DNA of 64,000 bases from NCBI GenBank assembly GCA_029817715.1, contig JARUPY010000602.1, positions 1,567,501-1,631,500 on the forward strand, given 5' to 3'. A model generated the notes under the pieces. The model was not told the DNA's origin. It ran no database searches and worked only from the letters and a program-made list of their open reading frames with translations. The translations under genes were made by a program, and so were the position numbers. This DNA comes from Melastoma dodecandrum. Its lineage: Eukaryota; Streptophyta; Magnoliopsida; Myrtales; Melastomataceae. Shown one piece after another: positions 9,715 through 18,954 of this stretch. Positions within the stretch are counted from its first letter, which is position 1. Each line of letters opens with the position of its first letter.

Positions 9715-12233
9715 GGTCGGGGTATCACCAGATACGGGTAAAGGAAGAGGATGTTCCTAATTTCAAAACTCATGAAGGACACTACGAGTTCCTAGTTATG
9801 CCGTTTGGATTAACAAATGCCCCTTCTACGTTCCAGAGTTTGATGAACGAGGTATTTCGTCCTTACCTAAGGAAGTTTGTGTTGGTTTTCTTTGATGATA
9901 TACTGGTTTATAGTCCCACTTTAGAAGCTCATGCCCCGCACCTGACTTTAAATCTGGAAGTATTGAAAAAGAACTGCTTATATGCTAAGCTCAACAAGTG
10001 CGCTTTTGCAAAGGAAAGGGTTGAGTATCTGGGTCATTTTATTGAGGCAAAAGGGGTCTCTACCGACCCCAGGAAGCTGGAGGCCGTTAGGGACTGGCCG
10101 GTTCCAAACAATATTAAGCAACTACGAGGGTTCTTGGGATTGACGGGTTACTACCGTCGATTTGTGAAGGGGTATGGGGTCATTAGCAAACCCTTAACTC
10201 AGCTGCTTAAAAAAGACAGTTTCAAATGGTCTGCGGAGGCTCAGGAAGCATTTTTAAAATTGAAGGAAGCTATGACTACAACTCCTATTTTAGCTTTGCC
10301 GGATTTTACTCAGCCACTGGTTGTGGAAACCGACGCAAGTCAAAATGGCATTGGGGCAGTTTTGATGCAGAAAGGACAGCCTTTGGCATTTATAAGTAAA
10401 GCGTTGGCTCCAAGGCACCTGAGCTTATCAGTATATGAAAAGGAGCTCTTGTCTATTGTATATGCGGTTGAAAAGTGGCGTCACTACCTAATTGGGAGGA
10501 AATTCATCATCAAGACTGACCATCAAAGTCTTAAGTTCCTCTTGGAACAGAAACTGCATAACGAAATGCAATTCAGATGGTTAACTAAGCTATTGGGGTA
10601 TGATTATGAGATTAGCTATAAGAAAGGAAAAGAAAATGTGGTGGCGGACGCCCTTTCCAGAGTTCCCGGTGCTCAGGTAATGTCTATTATACTAAATTTG
10701 CAGCAGGGGACATTATTGGATGCTATTAAGGAAAGCTGGAAACATGACAAACAATTACAGCTCATAATTCAGAGGCTAGAAAAGGGGGATACGATGGCCT
10801 ATGAATGGAAACAGGGCTTCTTGATCCGAAAAGGGAAGTTAGTCGTGGGTAACCACTTGGATCTGAGAGATCAAATAATTCGGATCTTCCATGCCTCATC
10901 GGCTGGAGGCCATTCGGGTATCAATGGAACCACTAAGAAGATCGCGAGTTTTTGCTACTGGAAGGGGCTGGAACAACAGGTTCGGCAGTACATCAGGTCC
11001 TGTGAGGTATGCCAGCGATGCAAGTATGATTTAGCAGCGTCCCCGGGGTTATTACAACCCTTACCGGTTCCTACTGCTATTTGGACTGACATTACTATGG
11101 ATTTCATAACCGGATTACCAAAGTCAATGGAGAAGGAAGTAATTATGGTGGTGGTGGATCGGCTCACAAAGTATGCACATTTTCTCGCATTGCAGCATCC
11201 CTATACAGCACGGAAAGTAGCAGAATTGTTCCTCGATTCTGTCTATAAGCTACATGGGTTGCCGCATTCTATCACGAGTGATAGAGATGCGATATTTCTT
11301 AGTGATTTTTGGCAGGAGCTCTTTAGGTTGCAAGGAGTGGATCTGAAGCTATCTACAGCCTATCATCCTCAAACGGATGGGCAGTCGGAGGTGGTCAATC
11401 GCTGCCTAGAAACTTACTTACGTTGCATGTGTTCGGATTGCCCGCACCTATGGTGTAAGTGGCTACCCTTGGCTGAGTGGTGGTATAACACCACCCACCA
11501 CTCCACCATACACATGTCTCCTTTTGAGGCACTCTATGGGTATGAACCTCCTATTCATCTACCCTACCTCAGAGGTACATCGTCATCTACGGCAGTTGAC
11601 CAGGAACTTATAGCTAGAGAAGAAATGATACACCTCCTACGCTTTCACATCCACCGAGCTCAAAACAGAATGAAACAGCTAGCGGACAGAAAAAGGTCAG
11701 ACAGACAGTTCAGGGTGGGAGATATGGTTTATGTGAAGTTACACCCATATCGACAGAGCTCAGTAGAAGGCGGGCATCAGGGTAAACTCATGCCCCTTTA
11801 TTTTGGTCCCTACAAGGTGCTAGACAAGATCGGCCAGGTTGCCTATCGCCTAGATCTACCGCCAACAGCACAAGTTCACCCTACGTTTCACGTTTCTAAG
11901 CTGAAAAAAGCGTTGGGGCTAGGGGATCGTACCTCTTCCCAGTTTCCAACCTTGTCAGCCTTACCTTCTGTTCCGGAATACATCCTGCAAAGGAAAATGG
12001 TCAAGCGGAGGAATCAGGCCGCGACACAGGTACTAGTGAAATGGACAGACAAAAATGAGAGTGAAGCAACCTGGGAGTATCTTGATGATCTTCGACAGCG
12101 TTACCCTTCCATCACCCTTGAGGACAAGGGTGATTACGAGGGGAGGGTATTGATACCTGAAAATCACGGTGGGAGGAATGCCCTAGCTGCGATGGTCACT
12201 GAAGTGGAAGTTAAGGATGGAGCTGAAGTGTGA
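9705..12233 (+). CDS. Retrotransposon RT (C-part), RNase H, integrase, chromodomain
   Basis: Continuation of pol after the frame break. The RT active site FFDDILVYS is near 9890. RNase H (TDASQNGIGAVL, TDHQSL) spans about 10310-10680. Integrase has an HHCC zinc finger (about 10890-11020) and a DDE core with TMDF, TSDRDAIF and HPQTDGQSEVVNR (about 11085-11400). A C-terminal chromodomain with VLVKWTDKNESEATWEYLDD at about 11976-12106 would target insertion to marked chromatin and defines the chromovirus clade. The frame runs about 80 bases into the 3' LTR and stops at TGA 12231-12233, where the 5' LTR has no stop. Confidence 0.92.
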   Translation: MDLRSGYHQIRVKEEDVPNFKTHEGHYEFLVMPFGLTNAPSTFQSLMNEVFRPYLRKFVLVFFDDILVYSPTLEAHAPHLTLNLEVLKKNCLYAKLNKCAFAKERVEYLGHFIEAKGVSTDPRKLEAVRDWPVPNNIKQLRGFLGLTGYYRRFVKGYGVISKPLTQLLKKDSFKWSAEAQEAFLKLKEAMTTTPILALPDFTQPLVVETDASQNGIGAVLMQKGQPLAFISKALAPRHLSLSVYEKELLSIVYAVEKWRHYLIGRKFIIKTDHQSLKFLLEQKLHNEMQFRWLTKLLGYDYEISYKKGKENVVADALSRVPGAQVMSIILNLQQGTLLDAIKESWKHDKQLQLIIQRLEKGDTMAYEWKQGFLIRKGKLVVGNHLDLRDQIIRIFHASSAGGHSGINGTTKKIASFCYWKGLEQQVRQYIRSCEVCQRCKYDLAASPGLLQPLPVPTAIWTDITMDFITGLPKSMEKEVIMVVVDRLTKYAHFLALQHPYTARKVAELFLDSVYKLHGLPHSITSDRDAIFLSDFWQELFRLQGVDLKLSTAYHPQTDGQSEVVNRCLETYLRCMCSDCPHLWCKWLPLAEWWYNTTHHSTIHMSPFEALYGYEPPIHLPYLRGTSSSTAVDQELIAREEMIHLLRFHIHRAQNRMKQLADRKRSDRQFRVGDMVYVKLHPYRQSSVEGGHQGKLMPLYFGPYKVLDKIGQVAYRLDLPPTAQVHPTFHVSKLKKALGLGDRTSSQFPTLSALPSVPEYILQRKMVKRRNQAATQVLVKWTDKNESEATWEYLDDLRQRYPSITLEDKGDYEGRVLIPENHGGRNALAAMVTEVEVKDGAEV
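12138..12150 (+). promoter_or_regulatory. Polypurine tract of the chromovirus
   Basis: Purine-rich GAGGGGAGGGTAT directly before the 3' LTR, the expected plus-strand primer. It lies inside the pol reading frame. Confidence 0.6.
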
Positions 12234-12892
12234 ACTGAAGTGGGAGTTCGGGGAGAAAGAGGTTACTGGAAGACAGCTGTACCGAGCCCCGTAGTGGGCC
12301 TTACATTGGAAAAATGGACGGGACCAGAGCTACCTGGACTTGGGTTTAAAGACGAGCCCCAACTGGAGAATAAACCCATGAACGGAAAGGGGAGGGACGA
12401 AATTGAAAAGAAGAAAGATGTATCAGGAGAAATCAAGGAAGCTGGTAGGGTGGAGGTCCAAAAGGGAGAAAACGAGACTTACCAACAAACTCCAGCAACA
12501 GACACCACCACCCTTGGGTCGTCGAGGATAACAAACTCGTTTGGGGGAAGGCACCTGCAGCAGGATATAAAAGGCGTGAGAGATAAAGAAGAGGAGGGGG
12601 GAGATATTATCAGAAAGGGGAAAGAAGAGCGGAAATGGAGGATGATGCACGCTGGAGCGGAGGTTGAAGGAGCATTGCTAGCTGCTGACTGTGGGAAGCA
12701 AGGGAGTGTTGTCTGAAGATGGATTTGGGTGTTTGACGTTGTTCTGGTGTTTGGTGTTTTGTTTTGCCGTTGTGGGTGTTTGTAGTGACTGAGGTGTGGA
12801 GGAGTGTAGTTTGTTGACTGTTATGATCCGATCGGAGTGGGAATGATGGAATCCAGCTTATTTCCTGTCTGAGAATACAATTCCATGTGTCA
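12151..12892 (+). repeat. 3' LTR of the chromovirus
   Basis: 742 bp, near-identical to 6829-7569, with one small indel cluster near 12590-12620. It ends CCATGTGTCA, followed by the GGAAA target duplication. Confidence 0.95.
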
Positions 12893-12897
12893 GGAAA

Positions 12898-14374
12898 ACC
12901 CGGGACGAATCAAAATGGAACAAGAACAACAATTGGGCCAACCCCCACCCGGTAAAGATAAAGAAAAAGGAGATGATGCGCTCTGATATTATATGGTACG
13001 AGGTTGTCACCTTGTCGAATTTGCATTTCTTTTTCAGTTGCCCGTCCCGTCCGATTCGGACGTTAGCTAACTAGATATTTCGAATTCGATGCCTCATCGA
13101 GCGAATTCAAATATCAATTAACATTTCTAAAACAATTTCATTTGTGGAATGGATTTAGCCCGACAGTGCCGCAGCCTTAGAGGGTGGTATATGGGCTTCA
13201 TATGTGGAGACCGAATAAAATCGAAACGATGGATGGATGGGGTGGTCGTCCCGTTGCGGATGTCTTTTTTGCAAAAACCTTATTTTGCTGTCCAATCGAG
13301 TCCCCACCCCCAAAAAGAAAAGGAGTTTTATATAAAAATACTATTAATTTTTTAAAAATTTATAAAATACTATTTAAATTTTATAAAATACGATTTTATC
13401 CGAGAGAGAGCGTTTACGCAAAAAGAACAAATTTTTAAAATTTACCCTTTATATAAATAGAAAAACCTATCCCTCAACGCTTAGAAAAATTGATGGAACG
13501 TCCTACGAGAACAAGTTCTTGTCTAGAGTGAATTTTAAAAATCCACGCACTTTATATTTTTTAAATACAAAGATAAAAAGAAAGAATATGTTATTTACGA
13601 TGGCTGTCCCTGTATCACTCATCAAGGTGCAGTTCATTTTTTCGAGGATCTTCGCTCCTCCTCTCCCGTCGTTTGGTTGCTTCGTGTGATCCCCCAGCTG
13701 GATCGAGATTTCAGTTCTTTTTTTTTGGTTGTCGGAGTGACCGTGTCAATTGCTTCGGTTCTGATTTGTTTTACGGCGCTCAAAAAGGGTTGGGATTGCG
13801 GAAGTAGTGAATCTGCGACTCCTGTGGTTTGGCTTGGATGATGTGATGTTTGTGTTGGCTGCTTGGGCCGACAGCTGACTGTTTGATTGTATTGATTCCT
13901 CGCGGGATTGTGTCGGAGGAGAGGGGATTCCTGTTTCGGCCTTTTTCTTTTACCTTTTTAGTTATGGCTGGTTGGGAAGCAATCGTGTTGCTGTGTGTGT
14001 GTTTTTACTGCAGCAGTTCTCGTTATATGCAAAAAAAAAAGGCTTTCCTTTTTCGGTTTACGAGCAGGGGCAATTAAGCTCTCCTCTGTCTTTTTTTCCG
14101 GTGACTTCCATGGCCGGGATTTTTGCCGCTGCTCGTTGTCGAAGTCCGAGGTGCGGACTTGCCGGGTAATTGCAGCGGAAGTTAAAGTTTGAATCTTGTT
14201 TGTTTGTTAACACCATGTTCACCACTTTGGAGGACGCCTAATGACGTTTGCAGTGTTTAAATTCAGAATTCCTATTCTCGGGGGAGGGGGGACCTTCGCG
14301 ACGAGGTTTGATTTGATATGCGCTGAAAGTGGAAATCTGCACATAGGGAAGGCCGAGACGATAGTTCGAGATTC
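12898..14374. other. Intergenic and TNP 5' region
   Basis: The part next to the element continues the aminopeptidase promoter side. 13320-13600 is AT-rich. 13620-14374 is pyrimidine-rich and G/T-rich and probably holds the transcription start, 5' UTR and perhaps a 5' UTR intron of the TNP gene. No further coding sequence recognised. Confidence 0.35.
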
Positions 14375-17289
14375 ATGTCATTTCCAACCATGACTTTGAG
14401 GAATATGTCGTCGTCCTCGGCATTCTTCTCGGCGAACCAATCACCTTTTTTCTCCCCCAGTTCTCCGACGGGCCAAATATCAAGCTCCGGGCATTCAAAT
14501 GTTTTGTCTAGCCACGTGAATCTACGTTGTCAAAGCATGGGGAATTTTGATCCAGGATCTCTAGAAACAGATATCAGATTCTTTATGCCCAACACCTCAC
14601 AACGGCCCGCTCCTCGTGGATCAAAAAAGTTCAGTAAAGTGGATCATACATCTTCCTCAACCAGCATATCAAATAGCATTGGGTCTGGCTTGACCTATCC
14701 GGGGAGGAATGTCGACTCTGTTTACAGGGACAAGCAGACTAGGAATAGCAGATCCAATGGAGAATCATTCACTCTTAATTCAAGTTCACTATCTTCTAAC
14801 AGGGTGCGAAGCTGCGACGTCTTTATAGGTCTCCATGGCCGCAAACCATCACTGATCAGATTTTCAAACTGGCTCTGCACGGAGCTAGAGTGTCAAGGAA
14901 TTAGTTGCTTCATGTCCGATAGAGCTCGATGTAGGAACTCGCACAGTCACAGCATAGTGGAAAACGCCATGGATGTTTCTTCTTTTGGAGTTGTAATTTT
15001 GACTAGGAAGTCTTTCAAGAACCCTTACACCATTGAAGAGCTGCGGTTTTTTGCTAGCAAGAAGAATCCGGTCCCCGCTTTCTTTGATTTGGGCCCGGAT
15101 GATTGCCTCGTGAGGGACATCATTGAAAAAAGAGGAGAATTGTGGGAGAAGCATGGAGAAGAGCTGTGGGTAGTGTATGGTGGCCTAGAGAAAGAATGGA
15201 GAGAAGCTGTCGATGCCATTTCTCGCGCCAATGAGCCAAAGCTTGAATCTCGTGATGGAAACTGGAGAGATTGTATCCAGAGCGCTGTTAGCCTACTTGC
15301 GACAAAGCTAGGGAGGAGAAGTGTTGTGGAGCGTCTGGCAAAGTGGAGAGAAAAGGCAGGGAAGGATGAGTTCCCTTTCCCTCGAAATGAAAGTTTTATA
15401 GGCAGGAAGAAGGAACTGTCTGAACTTGAGTTTATCCTCTTTGGAGACATTAGTGGCGATTCTGAAAGAGTTTAGGTGGACAATTGGGTGGAAGAAAGGG
15501 AACTCCTCTGATAATAGACGGAAGGAACGATGCCTGGACAGTGGCCACTTGAAGGGGAAAGAACCTGTCGTGTGGAATGAGTCAGAGAAGGAAGTTGAGA
15601 GGCGTAGCGTAGACATGGATGATGGGGGGAAGCATCACCACAGGAGGAAATCTGCGGCAAAGTACACTAGAAGAAGAAGATCCTCGAAAATCTTGTACGG
15701 AAAAGGGATAGCCTGCATTCCAGGCAACTCGGGGATCGGCAAAACGGAGCTCCTCTTGGAATTCGCCTATAGATACCATCAGAGATACAAGATGGTTTTG
15801 TGGATCGGAGGAGACAGCAGGTATATCAGGCAGAATTACCTGAACCTGTGGTCATACTTAGAAATTGATGTGGGCCTTGAACACTGTCCTGAGAAAACCA
15901 GGACGAAATGCTTTGACGAGCATGAGGACGCCGCTGTTTCGAGGGTTCGTAAGGAACTGATGAGGAATATACCATACTTGATCGTTGTTGACAATTTGGA
16001 AAACGAAAAAAACTGGTGGGACCACAAACTTGTGATGGATCTGCTTCCTAGATTTGGAGGGGAGACCCATGTGATAATCTCAGCAAGGCTTCCTCGGGTA
16101 ATGAATCTGGAACCTTTGAAGATATCTTATTTATCTGGCGTCGAGGCTATGCAGCTAATGCAGGGAAATGATCGGGAGTATTCGCTCAGCGAAATTGATG
16201 CTCTAAGAGCTATCGAGGAAAAAGCTGGCCGTCTCACCTTGGCCCTTGCTATTGTCGGTGCCATTTTGTATGAACTCCCGATAACCCCCTGCCGGCTGTT
16301 GGATACGATTAATAGGATGCCACTGAGGGAATTAACATGGAATGGGAGGGAATGGAGTTCGATGAGGGGAAACAATTTTCTATTGCAGCTCCTTGAGGTA
16401 TGCTTCTCAATATTCGACCATGCTGATGGGCCGAGAAGCCTTGCCACGAGGATGGTTCTGGCAAGCGATTGGTTTGCTCCGGCTGCAATTCCACTTTCAC
16501 TGTTAGCCCTGGCAGCACATAAGGTACCTGAAAAGCATCAAGGCACTCGGTGTTTTTTGAAATATATGCGGTCCTTGATCTGTTGCTGTTCTAAGTCCTA
16601 CGTCAAAAGATCAGAGGCCGAGGCAACTTCTATGCTGTTAAGGTTCAATATTGCTAGGAGTAGTACCAAGGAAGGCTGCATTTATATTAATGATCTGATT
16701 AAACTTTATGCTCGAAAGAGAGGAGTTATTGGGATATCGCATGCCATGGTTCAAGCCGTGATCAATCGTGGATCTGTTCACCATCACCCAGAGCATTTGT
16801 GGGCAGCGTGTTTCTTGCTCTTTGGGTTTGGCACCGACCCAGTGGTCGTCGAGCTCAAGGCATCAGAACTATGCTACTTTGTCAAGGAACTCGTTCTTCC
16901 TCTTGCAGTTAGGGCTTTTCTTGCATATTCACGCCGTAGTGCAGCACTGGAGCTCCTACGCTTGTGTACCGATGCTCTCGAAGGTGCAGATCAAACGTTG
17001 GTTACCCCAGTGAAGAAGTGGCATGATCAACCGACCTGCTGGAAAACCCATCCCCACAAGGGCTCAGCTATTTCCATGTCTCTGGCAGGAACTCGCGCTT
17101 TTAAGGGCTACCGTGTTAGAAACCAGAGCAAAACTAATGTTGAAGGGAGGACAGTATGACATAGCTGATGACTTGGTTAGGAAGGCGCTTTACATCAGGA
17201 CTTCCATAAGTGGTGAAGACCACCCAACTACGGTAGCCACCCGCGAAGTATTGAGTAGAATCACCCGGTTATTGGCAAATGTACGATAA
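14375..17289 (+). CDS. TNP-class TIR-NB-ARC-TPR protein, frame broken twice
   Basis: Relative of Arabidopsis At4g23440/At5g56220, an ancient NLR-like class that has TIR and NB-ARC plus TPR-like repeats instead of LRRs. The start ATG at 14375 leads a Ser-rich N-terminus with AFFSANQSPFFSP, typical of the family. The TIR domain begins near VRSCDVFIGLHG; its conserved glutamate is in YTIEELRFF. The NB-ARC P-loop GNSGIGKTELLL is near 15725-15765, kinase-2 YLIVVDNL near 15970-15995 and the GLPL-like GRLTLALAIVGA near 16230-16265. The C-terminal helices end LLANVR and stop at 17287-17289. Three frames are needed: 14375 to about 15470, about 15471 to 17043, then 17047 to 17289. The sum is about 970 codons, close to family length. 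The second break is an extra A in the run 17043-17046. Each piece is well conserved, so this is either a recent pseudogene or a mis-assembled functional gene. Confidence 0.82.
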
Positions 17290-18094
17290 AAAGAGCATTT
17301 TCACCGGTGAAACGAATGAAAGGTAGAAGCTTAACGTGTTTGTTTCCTTTTTTAAGCGATTGCGGTCAGCTTTCCTATGCAATGCTTCAAACCTGAAGAA
17401 CCCTCCTCCTCTTAATTTATTCAGGAACCAATGGCCTGTAAATAGTCAGACATTGCACAGAGGAGTCGCCATCCCAGAGACATTTCTATAAATATCTTGG
17501 GAAGCTTGCACCAGAACCTTGGCTTGGTCTTCGAGCAAGGTGTGCCACCTGGTATGGCACATTCTTTCCCTCGTTCTTAATTCTTTTGTCATCTCCCGTC
17601 TCTATATATCTTCAGCGAATGAATTTCGACACCTACCAAAATCGAACCTATTTAAGCTTTGTTCCTTCCTGAGACGAAATACTTGATCTTTGCTGCCAAA
17701 CATATCCTAGATTTGAAATTCGTCTATCTAGAATGTCTCATCTGGAAACTAGGACTGTCTGAGGAACTTTGTTCTTACGCGACTCAGTTATTGTTCAGGT
17801 ACACTGCCTTGATTTGGCGTTGGTACTCCGGTGATTGACTATCTCGATCCTTTCTTATCCCCTCTCCTGAATGAATGTGTCGGCAGCGAGGAGATGCAAA
17901 CACAACTTATTGTTGTTCAACCATGCCGTCGGGAGCTCATGTCCTTAGCTTATAGATTTAGATTTAACTGTGAGCCCAAACGTAAATACAAGGGAACCTT
18001 GTAACTCCTCTACAGGGTTTGTTTGTTTCTTTCACACCATGATTGTAACGTCTGGAGCTTGAGAATAATAATTTGAAAAAGGGAAAAAGAAAAG
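17290..18094. other. TNP 3' flank
   Basis: Non-coding sequence, probably 3' UTR and terminator of the TNP gene. No repeat or second gene seen. Confidence 0.35.
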
Positions 18095-18147
18095 GGCGAT
18101 TACCTTCAGTTTACAAGACTGACGCTCCACCACTGAGCTACAAGGGC
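18095..18147 (-). pseudogene. Truncated tRNA-Thr(TGT)-like fragment
   Basis: On the minus strand the sequence reads as the 5' two-thirds of a tRNA: acceptor strand GCCCTTG, box A TAGCTCAGTGGTGG with D-arm GCTC/GAGC, and an anticodon stem TCAGT/ACTGA around loop CTTGTAA, anticodon TGT. After the variable loop (AGGTAATC) there is no T-arm, no box B and no 3' acceptor strand; T-rich sequence follows. So it should not give a mature tRNA. It could be a broken gene or the head of a tRNA-derived SINE. Confidence 0.7.
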
Positions 18148-18954
18148 TAATACCGGTTGAACGCTGTTATTATATTTATTACATTAGTCGTCTCCATCCA
18201 TCTCACACTTGGTCGCCTTTCTTCCCCTTCCTGACCGACCGGGGGCGAAGTCCGTTGTCGACTCCCTGTCGTCCATCCTCTGTGAAGACATTAGCGACGC
18301 ATTTGGTCTCGAGAGTACCTATCTCCTCCCAGACGACTCGAAATGGTGCTGCACCGCGTGGAGCGATCTTCCTAAGTTGGATTGATATTTTTCATCGCTA
18401 TCAACTAAGAAAAATGACGAGGCCTACTTTGATGGAGGGTTGTAAGTACACAATTTAAAAGATTAGGGTGCCCCGTGTAATTAAGAAAGTCTTGATGAGG
18501 GGTGTAGTTGTAATTTACCCTTACATTTTTAATGACTATTTTTTTATTATATATAATTAATTACTAGCTTTTTAAAGCATTTTCTTGTAAACAATAAGCA
18601 AGGAAAGATGACATTGTCCACATGGAGAGGTCTATACGAACAATTAGAAGAAGTTGAAAAATGTCCTCAACCCACGGCTTTTGATCTCAAATCTTTTAGT
18701 TTTCACACGCGAAACCGTACTTGACAAAGAAATACGATCAACCCGTGTGACAAAGAAAAAAAATATCCGAATCATCCCGAGCAGTAACGAGAGAGTTGCC
18801 CTGGAAATGTTAAAAGCCAATTGGGGGGGGGGGCGTCCAAAAAATCTTGGTATGGCAATTGGCAATACAAATTTACAACCCACTAAAAATGAAAAAAAAA
18901 AAGAAGATACGACGACAAAACTCAAGGATGGATGAAGAGAGAGAGACGGTTTTA
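18148..18954. other. Intergenic region between convergent TNP and beta-adaptin genes
   Basis: Holds a degraded open frame (18245-18445, listed separately), AT-rich sequence, an 11-base G run at 18823-18833, and the beta-adaptin 3' UTR. Confidence 0.35.
18245..18445 (+). pseudogene. Possible coding remnant, unknown family
   Basis: A frame from 18245 to TAA 18443-18445 reads as protein-like sequence with segments such as CEDISDAFGLESTYLLPDD and KWCCTAWSDLPKLD, but has an internal TGA at 18383-18385 and no obvious start. I do not recognise it. It may be an exon fragment of a lost gene, or chance. Confidence 0.25.

Larger units (their letters stand above)
6824..12897 (+). mobile_element. Full-length Ty3/gypsy chromovirus (Tekay/Del-like) with 5-bp TSD
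   Basis: LTR retrotransposon from 6829 to 12892, flanked by the 5-bp target duplication GGAAA (6824-6828 and 12893-12897). LTRs begin TG and end CA. The primer-binding site matches initiator-Met tRNA. Domain order gag, zinc knuckle, protease, RT, RNase H, integrase, chromodomain defines a chromovirus. The two LTRs differ at roughly 20 positions by eye, about 3%, which suggests a young insertion. One frame break in RT and a nonsense change near the pol end mean this copy may not be autonomous. It lies next to the aminopeptidase 5' end, in a head-to-head interval shared with the TNP gene. Confidence 0.95.

Noticed and set aside
12240..12716. Separate gene in the 3' LTR
   Set aside because: Same frame and sequence as the LTR extension; no independent start or family signature.
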